The notes beneath the pieces were generated by a model, which saw only the letters and a program-made list of their open reading frames with translations, was not told the DNA's origin and did not search any database. This document shows positions 47,641 through 59,899 of a stretch of DNA of 64,000 bases, piece by piece. Within the stretch, counting starts at the first letter, position 1. The number at the start of each line of letters is the position of its first letter. Origin of the DNA: Apostichopus japonicus (lineage: Eukaryota > Echinodermata > Holothuroidea > Aspidochirotida > Stichopodidae); NCBI RefSeq assembly GCF_037975245.1, contig NC_092576.1:29118611-29182610 (forward strand), in the 5' to 3' direction. The position numbers were made by a program, and so were the translations under genes.

Positions 47641-48849
47641 GTAGAACGATCATGTTTCATTCGGTCAAGGGGTGGGGATATGGATGTTTCCGAGAGTCCA
47701 CAATACTGTAAGAAATTAAGAATTGCTGATATTCTTTAATTTACCGTTAAATCCGTCAGACCATCAACTGTTTACTTGAATAAAATTAATTGTGAGTCCG
47801 TTACGTGTCAATGTCGTTATTATTAAAACAAAGCTTTCAATAACAACCCTGCAACCAACATGACCAAATATGCCACTGTGGAATCTTAATATGTGTATAT
47901 GAAAAATAAAATACGATATTGGTAGGACGGGGTCTTTCATAAAAACTGAGAAAAGACAAACAATAGCCTCATATATCAAACGGGTCATACCTAAGCTGCC
48001 AGAAAATCGAAAATGATACACAATAACGATTTCAAACGTCACGGATACATATTGTATTAGGTATGAGCTTTACAGAGGAATCTCGTCTATCCGATTATAA
48101 CGTTACACATACACATGAAGGAAACCAACAAACAGTACCAGGTACAATGTAACTATCATCAAGTTAAACCAGTGGCTTGAAAAATGTGGGGGAGGAAAAA
48201 AGGCTAAATCTCCTCCGACTGATTCAGGTATAGGGACATTAACTTATAGTAAATAGGGTTCGGGCAATTGTGGGGTTTTACGAAGGAGGATATGGCCCTG
48301 TGGTCGCTTTAGCCTAATCCAGAAAAATTAGGTCCGTAATTATATTTAAACGCACGCCAATGAGCTAAGTGCAATAAACTTGTCTTACTACTGCTGCACA
48401 GTTGGTCGCAATTATCTTTCATATTGCGCTTCCTGCATGAATACCTCGTTTTGAATACCTATCTCAACACTTTTTTCCACCGATGTCCATGAGAGTTATC
48501 ATTTTGGTATGTATTACCACTGCCACTTTGCTTTGTCTTACACTGTACCTTTAATAGAAACAATATACTTTGAATATACTCCCAGCACTTGACAGCAAAT
48601 CTCTTGTTCTGTTCATAATGTTTAAACATGTCTGGACAACTTGATTTTACACATTACCAAACATCTCTTGTAAGTGGTCATGGTTATGCTACTCCACCAA
48701 AGGTATACAATAGCTTAATTGGCAGTTATCATGCAATTTCTGTCTTGTCATACTTTTCAAATATCTTATTGCAGTTAATATCGCTTAAAAACGATCGCTT
48801 AAAAATTGTTTCTTAAAGCAATGCAACATCCTGAATGATAATGTGCTTT

Positions 48850-49030
48850 CAGCGATTGAACTTGCTCTGGACGATGCAATTGACGACATTTACAAAGCAC
48901 TCGTCGCTTGTGAAAGTGTCATAGTTATTTCTTGGACCTAAAACTTTTGATACCATCGATCAACGTACTTTGTTGCATAACTTTCACATTATGGAAGACC
49001 ATTTGCGTGATTTTAAATTGTTATTTACAA
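48850..49030 (+). pseudogene. LINE reverse transcriptase relic
   Basis: One frame reads ALDDAIDDIYKALVACESVI and, after a one-base shift, a second reads FLGPKTFDTIDQRTLLHNF. Together they match the RT segment preceding and including the FLDLxKAFDTVDH box of non-LTR retrotransposons. The remainder of the RT is not recognisable. This is a short, old fragment. Confidence 0.65.
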
Positions 49031-49728
49031 AAATCAGCAATTTATATCTAGAAATAATATTCTTTTTAATATTCTTTTTATGAGTGTTGGTTTCCAAAAA
49101 TTTCCACAATGGAATAACTCTTATTTCTTATTTCATAAATTACATTTGTAATATTTCTGAGCTATTCGCTTCTTCTCTTTTCTTTCCTTTCTTTTCTTTC
49201 GTCCACCCATGATGGTCACTGTGTACAATGATCAAACTAAATACTTCGACTATTTTGCAGCAATTTCAATATTTTAAGCTCAGTACTATAATACAACTAC
49301 GGCAATTTCGAATGGCTCATTACTCATGCGGCTACACAAGTAACTGGAGCCATTGGAATCGTTTCTAAACTGGAATATTTTAAGATAGCTTACCTGTTCT
49401 CATTTTTCTTGTTGCTATTCATTCTAGTCTGAGATTTCTCTGGAACTGATCAGAGTATCATATTCTAAAGCCTAAAAATGTGATACACATCTCTCTTTTT
49501 TTGGTTTCTCAAAACACAGACGTAGACTCAAAATTCTTTCTGATGTATTTATTATGACTTCTTGTGACTTTGTAAACAACGTTTCTATGTTTCTTTCTCT
49601 TTTTCATCTAAACAATAATTGACACGCCTGGAGATCATTAACTGTTTCCCATGATGTATGTGAAAATAAATGACATAATTGTGTAGCGCCACCTTGTAAT
49701 AAATACCACATCGAACACGGAAGCAGGA
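49031..49728. other. Intergenic, nothing recognised
   Basis: There is a CTTTTC-type pyrimidine-rich tract near 49170-49200. No gene is supported. Confidence 0.4.
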
Positions 49729-49896
49729 CACTTCGCCCAACAACCATTTCGCCCAACTGCCATTTCGCCCAACCTTACCATTTCGCCCAACCAGCCTGGT
49801 CATTTCGCCCAACCAGCCTGGTCATTTCGCCCAACCAGCCTGGTCATTTCGAAATGGCGAAATGGCAATTGGGCGAAATGGTTGTTGGGCGAAGTG
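49729..49896. repeat. Foldback element with nested TTCGCCCAA repeats
   Basis: The left arm begins CACTTCGCCCAACAACCATT and the right arm is its inverted complement ending TTGTTGGGCGAAGTG; about 40 bases pair. Between the arms lies a 22-bp tandem repeat (CATTTCGCCCAACCAGCCTG plus GT) in about three copies. Every sub-block is itself a CATTTCGCCCAAC variant, so the whole is a palindrome built from one word. It probably represents a small MITE or hairpin-amplified minisatellite. Confidence 0.85.
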
Positions 49897-51319
49897 ACTA
49901 GAAAGCTCAAACACGATATTCTATGTACCTCGTTAAGAAGGTTTAAGGCCTAAAAAGAGAAATACATGCTAAAGTTTAAGTAATGTTCCTTTTATAAGAT
50001 GCATTGATGTGCTGAACAGACAGCGATGATTTCTATCACTGGAAACTTCTAAACACAAGTAACAGATCACTGTATAAATTGTGTTGTTTTTTAATGTGTT
50101 AAATATCTGTCGATAAACTTCCCTAGACATGCCGATGAGCTTCCAGATACCGTTCTATTCAGAACTTGTGATAAATCTGTACATACATTTGTATATATAG
50201 TGCTTGCCTACATTTCATTTCAAACTGACATGGTATGTAAACCAGTTCAAATGCCAATAAGAGAATTGTTAATGGTGCCCCATGGATCGAACCGTTTTCT
50301 TTTACTTCTGCTGATACACCGTTATTCGTTTACTAACGTAAACGTGCCTTATATGAAGCTTAGATTTTGCCCACCAGAAAAATATTTGAACGGTACTATG
50401 AAAAAAGCAAATGTTATACTTAAACACGTTAATGCTTCTTTGAAATGATGTTATTCGTGTAATATATACAAATTGAAAGAAAAGTAATGGGATATCGAGC
50501 TTGATGTGGACTCTCTTGGGGAACACAACATCTAACAGTTATCATTTGTTATTTTCAGAAATAAATTTACCTGAACAAATCACTTTGGAGATCTTGTGAA
50601 CGTTTCAAGAATTGTATTTGAAGCCACACATCATTTCTTGTGAATTGATCGAAACATGAAAATCATCGGGCCACTCGCCAATTGATAGAAGTAAATTTAC
50701 TGGTATCACTACTGGACTTTGACCGAACAATTCTTGCCAAAAAAAGTTGACGACTGCAAAAGATGCATTGCTCGCAGTCAATGTAGCTGATGCGCCTCCA
50801 ACTACATTATTGCTTTCCCTCTACTTTTAGCGTTGTAGATTCTGCCAGATACGAAGTCACCTATAAGATATATATTTTACAGTAGAAAAAAATTGACATC
50901 TCTTCCGAATACAAAAACGTGGCTGCACCCGGTTTGTGCGCCGGTTTGTGGCTGCACCCTATTGGAAGTCCCCAGGGGAAACGTGGTTGTGGTGCACGGT
51001 GGTGCCCCAGGACAGATTGATTGAGTTGTGCACACTTTGGTGTTTAAGTTACCAATGACAAGGGTTAAGTCTTAAAGTCGTTTTCGAGGGCCTTGGCCCT
51101 GAACAAGACTGTAAACCTAAAATTATTTTATTTTAAATTATAAACTATAACAGATGATATGATGACTAGTGAACAACATAATTTTCACTTAAATATGAGT
51201 ATTTTAACAATGGATTCGCCACGTGGCTATTGTACTTGGGTCTTAACCGCTCCGTGATAGCCAATAGATGCGCATAGGAACGGTAAACCGTCCCCTACAA
51301 ATTACCTAACAACAGATGT
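49897..51319. other. Intergenic; short dispersed repeat near 50862-50925
   Basis: No gene is supported. The sequence GACATCTCTTCCGAATACAA and its left flank recur in diverged form at about 63493-63550. A direct repeat GGTTTGTG(C/G) surrounds GGCTGCACCC near 50922-50960. Confidence 0.4.
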
Positions 51320-51830
51320 GTGACGTAATCATGGCGCTTCAATCACAGTCACTCGCTAATAGCTCAGTTATGGACATTATAGTGGTCAGGGTTAACGTAA
51401 TAACAATTAAATGACCGCGTTATCATGGATCTTCGACGTTAGCTGTTCGCTAATATACACACGTAATAACGGTCAGTGGTGCCTCTCTAACGAAATTACA
51501 GTAAACTCATGAGACAGCAATAGCGCTTTGACTTTAGCCGCTTGCTAATATCCAATTTCAGTCAGTGGTCAGTAGTGCCGTATTTACGGAGTAGCAATAA
51601 ACATGTGACTTTACCATGGCACATCGATCCCAGCAGCTCTCATAGGACATGTCAGTACGTTATACGGTAATGATCAGCCGTACCATGCTAACGAAAAGTC
51701 AATCGACATTTGACGCAGCAATGGCGCTTTGATCTTTACCGCTCGATTTTCAACAATATCAGCATGTAAGAAGCGCTTCGACCTTAACTTTGAAGTTTAC
51801 TGAATTTTATTTCAGATGGGTATTAAATGT
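51320..51830. repeat. Diverged tandem repeat, about 98-bp unit, five copies
   Basis: A motif of the form ATGGCGCTTTGA followed by CCGCTTGCTAATAT recurs near 51329, 51426, 51520, 51617 and 51722. A second motif, GGTCAGTGGT, recurs about 45 bases after each of the first four. Spacing is 94-105 bases, and the copies have diverged strongly, so this is an old array. Confidence 0.6.
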
Positions 51831-52343
51831 TCAAGGCTGCAATATACCCACTATTCTATTTCTGCCCTTTATAATTACCTTCGTGGAGATGTAAAGATCT
51901 TGTCCCGACAGGAGCAAAGATAACTCAACACAAGATTCCTTACGTCCATTCGGGTCAGAGGTTTGTTAGCACATGTATATCAGTTTTAAGTTATATAACC
52001 TATAACAGGAACTTTATTGGTTGTAAACTATATCAATGTTATATTTTATAGATCAATTCTCAATTTCTACTTCCAAAGTAATTGTCAGATATTGTTGTTT
52101 GAAGAATACTTCTTTTTTGCAAGATAACCCCTCTTTATCTCCAGGAAAGATTCCAACTAATGATTTGGGATGTCATCGTCTAAATACGATCTTCATAAAT
52201 TGTTGAGATGCCTTATCGAAATAATGAAATCACAAGGTCTAGATGTGTTGAAAAGAAGATGCTCTTGTAATTTATCTGGCAGTTGCAAATGGCGTTAATA
52301 GGTGAAAGGCTCACTGGCATCTTATTACCAGGATCAGTCGAGT

Positions 52344-54165
52344 TCAGTTCTCGTGGAGTGCGGACGTGTTTTCGGCTGCTCTCCACCTTTCGTTGACCAC
52401 ACCTTTATTGTGTTTTTACGTTGGCCCTTCATTAGTTTACAGTTTGTTTTAGTGTAGTTTGTGTGTTTTGGGTTTGTTTCGTTTTGGTTTGTGTATAGGT
52501 GCGTGGCTTTGCCACACCCCTGGCTGTCATGGCGGCTCGCCGTGACAGCAAAATCGTATTGTTGAGTTTTTCGGGGGAGGCTAAGGTCGTCCCCGTACAA
52601 GTTTTTTCAGTTTTGCGTTCTGTTGGTTTAAAGGTCCCTGGAGAGGTTGACGCGCTTCAGCGTAAACCTCTCCGGGGTATGAATTGTTTTGATGTACGGT
52701 TTACCTCGGAGGCTGCCCGCGTCCGAGGCGTCCATGTGTTGGAGTGAGTTGGGGGACTGAAGGTCACACCGTATGACAGTTCGGTGTGGGTGACAGTCCT
52801 CCATCTCCCTTTGGACATGTCTGAACATGTTGTTGTGCGGACACTGGGGCGTTTCGGGAAAGTGACCGGCTACGAGGAGCCGGAATTCCTTGAATGTATG
52901 GGTGTCAAGACCGGGACTAGACGAGTTAGAGTTGAACTCAAGTCCGATATCCCCTCTACCTTGTGGGCTAATGGGCACAGGGCCCACGTTGCATACCCGG
53001 GCCAGCCTCGCACTTGTTGGAGGTGTGGGCTGGAAGGGCATGAGGCCAGGTTGTGCCCGAACAAGCGGTGTAGCCGCTGTTTACAGGTTGGGCATACCCT
53101 GGCCGAGTGTAAAGGGGATATCGTTTGCAACTCGTGTGGGAAAACGGGCCATCTCGCCCGTTTATGCCCAGACCGCTCATACGCCGCGAGAGTGGCTACG
53201 GGCGTGGTTGAAGCGGTCCCTGTCCCGGCCTCTGACACCGTACCACATGATGCTCCTGTCATCGCCCCAGTGTCCGACACTAGCGCCCCGATGGAGGCTT
53301 TGTTCCCCCTTTCGTGTCCGACCTCTCCCCTGATCGAACTTGCCGAGACTGCCAGCCTGCCCACTGAGGCAGAGCAGGACAAAACGGCGGAGATGGTACT
53401 GGCGGAGTGGCACGCGGCGCGGGATGCCGCTTGTGCTGGTTCACCGGTGGCTGCGCCCGCTGTCGGTGGTGCTGGTCGGGCCCCGAGTCAACCGGCCCAA
53501 GAGACATTAAGTGGCCCAGATTCTGACTCGCCAATGGAGGACTGCACTACAGCCTTATTAGTTGTGGCTAAGGAGTCCTCCGATTGGTTTGATGAGACAA
53601 AACAGGCCACTGATCATATTGACTCGAGTGGCCCTTCCACCCTACCCGCAGCCGCTTCCGCTATACCGGACACGATGGTCGCTAGTGGACCTCCTGTTCC
53701 TGACAGGGAGGTCCACTCGACCAAGGTTGACGAGGAGTTAAGAACTCTGCTCCCTCGTAAGAAAAGGGGGAATACTGTTAGAGGCTTGAAAAGACCCGTA
53801 TTGGGAAAATTTCGCAGGTAATGCGCAAGCCTGTCGTCTGCTATCGGGACGGCGTACCCCGGATGAGTTTTGGAGTTAGTTAGTTGTTATGTGTGGGGTG
53901 GGGGGTTTGTGTGGTCCTTACATAATATGGGTTGGGGGTTTTCTGTTTGCTTTTTGGGGCTGGTTTGTGGAGCTTTATTGTTTTGGTTCTGTTGGCCTTT
54001 GGGTCCGTGTCCTTTTCACGGTCACGTTGAACGCTATATTTTATACATTTGTGGGTTGGTGAGAGATTTCTGTTTGTGGGTTTTCAGTTGGGTTTTTGGT
54101 GGTTGTTAAACAGACGGATTGTTTTTGGTTTTGTTGACCTTTGGTCCGTGTCCGTTTCTTTGCAC
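52344..54165 (+). mobile_element. LINE-family copy: 5' region and ORF1, no ORF2
   Basis: Sequence from GTTCTCGTGGAGTGCGGACG onward matches, in inverse orientation, the copy ending near 59590, so both share a 5' end. ORF1 (52529-53821) is followed by about 340 bases of G/T-rich sequence, after which composition returns to AT-rich at about 54165. No endonuclease or RT frame follows. The element is markedly GC-richer than host DNA. Loss of the 3' part is unusual for LINEs, which normally lose the 5' end. Confidence 0.75.
52529..53821 (+). pseudogene. LINE ORF1 with three CCHC zinc knuckles, one in-frame stop
   Basis: The frame starts MAARRDSKIVLLSFSGEA and is open to 53821 except for TGA at 52745-52747 within HVLE-stop-VGGLKV. 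An RNA-recognition-like region (VWVTVLHLPLDMSE) precedes three knuckles: CWRCGLEGHEARLC, CSRCLQVGHTLAEC and CNSCGKTGHLARLC (about 53013-53170), then a Pro/Ala/Thr-rich tail ending in basic KKRGN...KFRR. This is the ORF1/Gag-like RNA-binding protein of non-LTR elements, also related to ZCCHC-type genes in animals. The single stop suggests recent decay. Confidence 0.85.
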
Positions 54166-55090
54166 GTAAAAAGCACACAGGATCTCTCTTAAACGTATCA
54201 GGGATAAATATGCATTGATATCTCTGGAGTGCAGCACATGTTGTGACAACTACGTGCACTCTAAGCCTGTACAATGTCATCGCTCCCCAGAACAAGGAAC
54301 AAAATGTGCTTTGCATTTCCCGTTGGCACATGCCCATAAAAACTCAGTGGAGGTCTTAAACCAACCAGTTTATTTGATCACCAACCGACCTAACTTTTCC
54401 TAAAATTTCTTAGAGCAGCATTTAAGTACATTTGTTCTTGACATCTTCAATAATGTTCTTTAAATTCAGACAGTGTTTTAATCAATATTCCTCTTTGTCT
54501 TCTTTTTCCGATGCAGACGTCATTCCCTGTAGTTTTGTTAAAGAAATCCTGTTACTACTGAAATTTCCTGTTTGTCGATTTTCGTCTCTGAGGGAAAAAA
54601 TTCTTAATGAAAATAATATCTTATATAGCGCACTACGCGCGATGCATCTGTGCGCTTTACAAACAATCTAGAATATACAATGACAAAAAACATACATAAA
54701 ACAGTAAATACATATACAGATATATACAGGAATATGAGAACGATTAGCACTGGTGAAGAGTAAAGCGATATAACAGATTGACTTCAAAATCTACAATTTA
54801 AATGTAAATAATTAAGCTTCCAATTGAAGCTAGAACCTAAACTAACACGTCAGAACAACATAAAATCTAAAAAATCAGATAGAAACCGTCATTATAGTGC
54901 TCTTGAAAGAAAGATTCAGTGATAAATGTTCAATTTACGGAAATGTCACTAATAAGCTACCATACGATTTGAAAATATTTGATGAGAAATCTAACCACGT
55001 ACTTTATAAGAGTGAGAAGACTAAATCAGCAGTCATTATGTCAAGAAGCGTTATATGTATTTGACCCGAGCTTTTGCTGTAGACATTATA
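54166..55090. other. Intergenic upstream of the Ig pseudogene
   Basis: No gene is supported. A short segment near 54628-54660 (GCGCACTACGCGCGATGCAT) is CpG-rich and looks like a repeat scrap. Confidence 0.4.
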
Positions 55091-56836
55091 ATGGATACTT
55101 TGCAAATGTCAGAAACGATAATCTACGCTGTGCTATTCTTAGTTAGCTATTCAGTGGGAACACAGAAAATAGCAATGACTTCTGGAAATGTTTCGATGGG
55201 TTGTTCAGCAAACGATTCAAGCAAAATACGTTGGGAATACAACCATAAAATTATTTTCTCTCTTGGGCTGAATTTTGGTCATCGTTGGGAGAACAAAATA
55301 TACGTATTAGACAATGGTACTCTCATCATTGAAAATGTTAATCTTGATCACTATGGGAATTACCCGTGTTATGCAAAATCAACGTTAGTGAGATCCTACA
55401 TATTCGAGATTCAAGGTAATTGCTTTTCGTAGCCATTATATTTGTAATTGTTTGTAAGAGAAAGTAGAGTAACATTAACTGTTGTTCAATGTTTTACATT
55501 CGTACCGCTCACGTATAACTGGATATGTGTGCGCGCACAGGATCGTATAAAGGCGTATATAAAGACGTACGACCGCGTATAGACTCGTTGACAAACAAAC
55601 TACTGCGTAGACGCCGCGTGGACACCTCGTATAATCCCTGTACGAGTTTATACGCAGGAAATGCTATTATGCCCAAAGAATAGGGATTAAAGTAGACGAA
55701 AGAATTAGTGAGATGTTTCAGCCGTTTCTTACATCGTAGTTTAAGATGTGATATTCACCTAGCAGCGAAGTGGACGCAGGTAAAGTGTTTGCCGGCATAT
55801 AACTAAATTGTTTTTCGTAAATTGGGTTTCTATTCAGTGTTTCTTTTCCCGAGTTTTTTTTCCAGTTGTTTCACGGAGGATAAGTTTACTTTGAATAGTT
55901 GGCAACAGTTTGAAGAAATAATAAAGCATTAGTAGGCGTTCCCTGTGTCAATGTTTTATGTAATTTACCGTTGGTTCCAACAGAATGAAAAGAAAAGAAA
56001 TTCCACCCAAAAACTTTGAAGTAGGGCCGGTTAAGAACAACAGATGTTTCTCGTCTGCGCAAGGGCCTCCTTTTTCCTGATTCCTGAGTCTCTATTCGGA
56101 TTACAATAAATCTTAACTATCTTTAAAAATTATTTTGTAAAGGTTGCCACATATTCCAAACTACTATTAGCGCAATGAAAAGAAGAAGAAATGGCCGCCC
56201 GTTTTTTTTCCTTCAGATCTCATTACGAGAAACATGTATTTTATTTGGATAATAGAACAACTTTCGTTAATGTGGTTAAGTTAATATATTTCCTACCCCA
56301 GCTATATGTCGATTTTTTTCAAACCTTCACGAAAAGATACTTTTCTTGAAAATGAATTTTGAAGCTCAACAATTTTTGTCACAAGCTGGTTGGTATTACG
56401 TGACCTGTCAGGTGGAAAACAACACGTCACGGCCAAAACGGGATTAATATACTCACCCCCACCTGAAACAAAAGACATATCACATGATTCATATTAATAT
56501 TTTACTTTCTTTGTAGTCATTCCTACGATGTGTATTACTTCAAGTAGTCGTTAAGTCTCCAAAGAAATTCTAACTGATGGGGCAAAGGAAATTACACTGA
56601 TCTGCCATGCAGAAGGCGCCAAATCTAGTGTTCATCTTTCTTGGTTTGAAGTAGGGAATATCATTGGTGGTTTTTAGTGAAGCGATGGCTAAAGATCAAC
56701 ATGACAATAGGACAATAAGCACTTCGTTAATGGTCAATGTTCAGAAATTTCATGGATCGAAGAATATGACATGTATGACTACAGGAGATTATATGTTTGG
56801 TAAAATGTGTACCAGTGTAATATTGTCTCAGATAGG
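55091..56836 (+). pseudogene. Pseudogene copy of gene A
   Basis: Exon 1 (55091-55415) is intact and very close to gene A exon 1, with the same signal peptide core (LFLVSYSVG) and Ig signature (IRWEY; NLDHYGNYPCY) and the same phase-1 donor. Exon 2 (56517-56836) has a TAA at 56552-56554 where gene A has Lys (SSSR then K), and a one-base insertion near 56673 (GGTTTTTAGTGA versus GGTTTCAATGAA) that shifts the frame. Splice sites are preserved. It therefore could still be transcribed, but gives at most the first Ig domain. The 5' flank is also shared (TCAAGAAGCGT). Confidence 0.88.
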
Positions 56837-58459
56837 TAAGTGATACGATATAGATAAGTAGCTCCTACAAAGTGAGTCTTCCTATCATAGAGGGAAATGC
56901 TTTCACTGAAATTAGTTAATTGAACTAGATATATGTATTATCTGTAACATTTGTAGTTAGTTTGAATACAATTCATGCATTATCAATTGCAGAGAATGCG
57001 TGTTATTTTCTTTCTATTTTTCTTTACATCTATTTTCTGTCTATATTTCGAATTAAGACGCGATAAAAAGGCGTAGTTTTGTGATATGGCGAAGAGGAAT
57101 GTTTATCTTTCTCGCAATAACAACGTTAGGGCACCGATATCGACTGATCCATCCATGCATCTATCCATCCATGCATCCATACACATTTTAATAATTATTA
57201 CCTAACTACGATTACTTCCTTTATGTATGAATACTTCCTGAATGCAGTTGACATCGATTTCAGGTTTTCTGGTTATTTGTGGTATAATTGGTAATTACAC
57301 CGAAATATTCAATGCTTTATATGTCGTATAAGAATTATTGTTGCGACTATTTCACTCCATAAGAAATCAATTGTATATTTGTATATCAATATTACAGTCA
57401 AAAATTGCGTCGATCAGCAGTTCACGCATTGAAAAGCTGGTTAAAGGTTTTCTTCCTGTTTACTTGGACCAAACGGTCCTTTCCTATCAATATTTGGTTT
57501 CGTTAATGCTTTTGATATATTGATATAAATAGGTTAACTTCATTTCAATTTCGATTTGTGTGTCTTCAGGCTGAATACCATATCATTTGCTTCTTGCTAT
57601 GATAAGAACACAGTTATTCTCACAAATCTTTACGTCTATAGAGTTACTGGTTATTTTCCCTGTTTTAGCTTTCCTTAGTTTACCCTGACACTATAAATGT
57701 GCAAAATAAATGTGTGATGCCATGTGTCAACGTTCAGGCACTATTTATAGATAAAATTGTCTAGTTTTAATCAATCTACAATTGAATGACAAAGGTATTT
57801 TTACTGTTTAATAAATGAAAATGCATGTATAATATTTGGCCTTACACACGTGAGTTTTGATACGATAATGAAAATATCGTTTGTAACAGTAAAAACAACG
57901 GGGCTGCCGAATTTTACGCATTCATGCAAAAGAGAATTATGTTTGATTGTGTAGCCATGTTTGATTTATGTAGAGCTAGCGAAAGTTTACATGCGACAGG
58001 AATGCCATTACCCTGTAGCAAACTGCGGAGACCGTGTATTTATTTGTCCTTCTTGAAAGAACGCAGATTGGTGTACACCTAAACGTACCCAATCCTAGTC
58101 TTCACACTGACTGAAATCAAAATTATACTAACGAAATTATACTAACGAAATAAGCCGAGTGTTTCGTTATTATTTCAGTCTGCAGCAATGCATTTAACTT
58201 CACAATACTGTCCAATTTTTTTTTTTTTGGGGGGGGGGGGTCATTTACTGTTTGCATAAAGTTATATTTTCTTTGCATCACAGGTCAGATAATTATGACA
58301 GTGAACGGCAGATTTGTTCAATCAATGTTCTCCACTGGGATTGATGAAGAACTGAACTGATATATTGAGCAGGTGCTGCTTATATCAAATTGATAACTTA
58401 TATTTCATTGTCCGAAGGTATAATAGTTATTTACTGAATGTAGGGCACGATTCTGAAGC
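56837..58459. other. Intergenic, nothing recognised
   Basis: There is a (CATC)n microsatellite at about 57147-57183 and a T/G homopolymer junction at about 58219-58241. No further Ig exon was found after the pseudogene. Confidence 0.4.
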
Positions 58460-59590
58460 TCGGGGCTCAACTAGTATCACCGATAGCGGGCGTAGCTACC
58501 GGTGAACCAGTACAAGCGGCATCCTGCGCCGCATGCCACTCCGCAAGTATCACCTCCGCCGTTTGATCCTGCTCTGCCTCAATGGGCAGGCTGGCAGTCT
58601 CGGCAAGTTCGATCAGGGGAGAGGTCGGACACGAAAGGGGGAACAAAGCCTCCACCGGGGCGCTAGTGTCGGACACTGGGGCGATGACAGGAGCATCAGG
58701 TGGTACGGTGTCAGAGGCCGGAACGGGGACCGCTTCAACCACGCCCGTAGCCACTCTCGCGGCGTATGAGCGGTCTGGGCATAAACGGGCCAGATGGCCC
58801 ATTTTCCCACACGAGTTACACACGATATCCCCTCTAAACTCGGCCAGGGTGTGCCCAACCTGTAAACAGCGGCTACACCGCTTGTTCGGGCAAAACCTGG
58901 CCTCATGCCCTTCCAGCCCACACCTCCAACAAGTGCGAGGCTGGCCCGGATATGCAATGTGGGCCCTGTGCCCATTAGCCCACAAGGTAGAGGGGATATC
59001 GGACTTCAGTTCGATTCTAACTCGTCTATTCCCGGTCTTGACACCTTTACATTCAAGGAATTCCGGCTCCTCTTAGCCGGTCACTTTCCCAAAACGCCCC
59101 AGTGTCCGCACAACAACCTGTTGAGACATGTCCAGAGGGAGATGGAGGACTGTCACCCACACCGAACTGTCTTACGGTGTGACCTTCAGTCCCTCAACTC
59201 ACTCCAACACATGGACACCTTGGACGCGGGCAGCCTCCGAGGTGAACCGAACATCAAAAACATTAACACCCGGAGAGGTTTACGCTGAAGCGCGTCAACC
59301 TCTCCAGAGACCTTTAAACCAACAGAACGCAGAACTGAAAAAAATTGTCCGGGGACGACCTTAGCCTCCCCCGAAAAACTCAACAATACGATTTTGCTGT
59401 CACGGCGAGCCGCCATGACAGCTAGGGACGTCGCAAGCCACGCACTTACGAAAAACCGAAACCACGCAACAAAGCCAAAACTACACTAAACAAACTACAA
59501 ACTATTGAAAGGCCAACGTAAAAAAACACAAAGTGTGTGGTCAACGAAAAGTGGAGAGCAGCCGAAAACTCGTCTGCACTCCACGAAAGC
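58460..59590 (-). mobile_element. Second LINE ORF1 copy, inverted and 3'-truncated
   Basis: Read on the minus strand, the 5' untranslated region (CTTTCGTGGAGTGCAGACGA) and ORF1 start (MAARRDSKIVLLSFSGEA at 59416) parallel the copy at 52344. A frameshift follows KPLR near 59267, and a large intact block (58985-58467) includes the three CCHC knuckles. Homology to the other copy stops abruptly at GCCCCGAG (about 58460), inside ORF1. The two copies face each other 4.3 kb apart with the Ig pseudogene between. Confidence 0.82.
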
Positions 59591-59849
59591 AAACTACAAA
59601 CTACAAATAAAGCAAACTACAAACTACAAATACGATGAATAACTGTTACGGCCTTCAACGACTCTGCAGGCTAGCTCTGTATGCGGAACGCTGTGATACA
59701 CAATGTAATACTGCTTTCCGTACGTTGATTAGATCAGTGTGTGTATATTGTTAGCACTACTCGTTGTGTGCAAGCTTACTCGCCGAACGCGATGGAAGAT
59801 CGTTGCCATAGGGATGATTTGCACTGTCGCACAGGCCTATACATCGCCT
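59591..59849. other. Leader or LTR region of the gypsy element
   Basis: A short CAAACTACAAACTACAAATA tandem repeat lies at about 59588-59630. The sequence that follows may be LTR or leader, but no matching 3' copy was found. Confidence 0.3.
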
Positions 59850-59899
59850 TACATTGTTTACCGTATTAGTAACGGGAGCAGCCATTAACTGTACTTTCA

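Noticed and set aside
52870-53534. Long minus-strand and off-frame ORFs over LINE ORF1
   Set aside because: They are shadow frames of GC-rich ORF1; the same shadows appear over the inverted copy.
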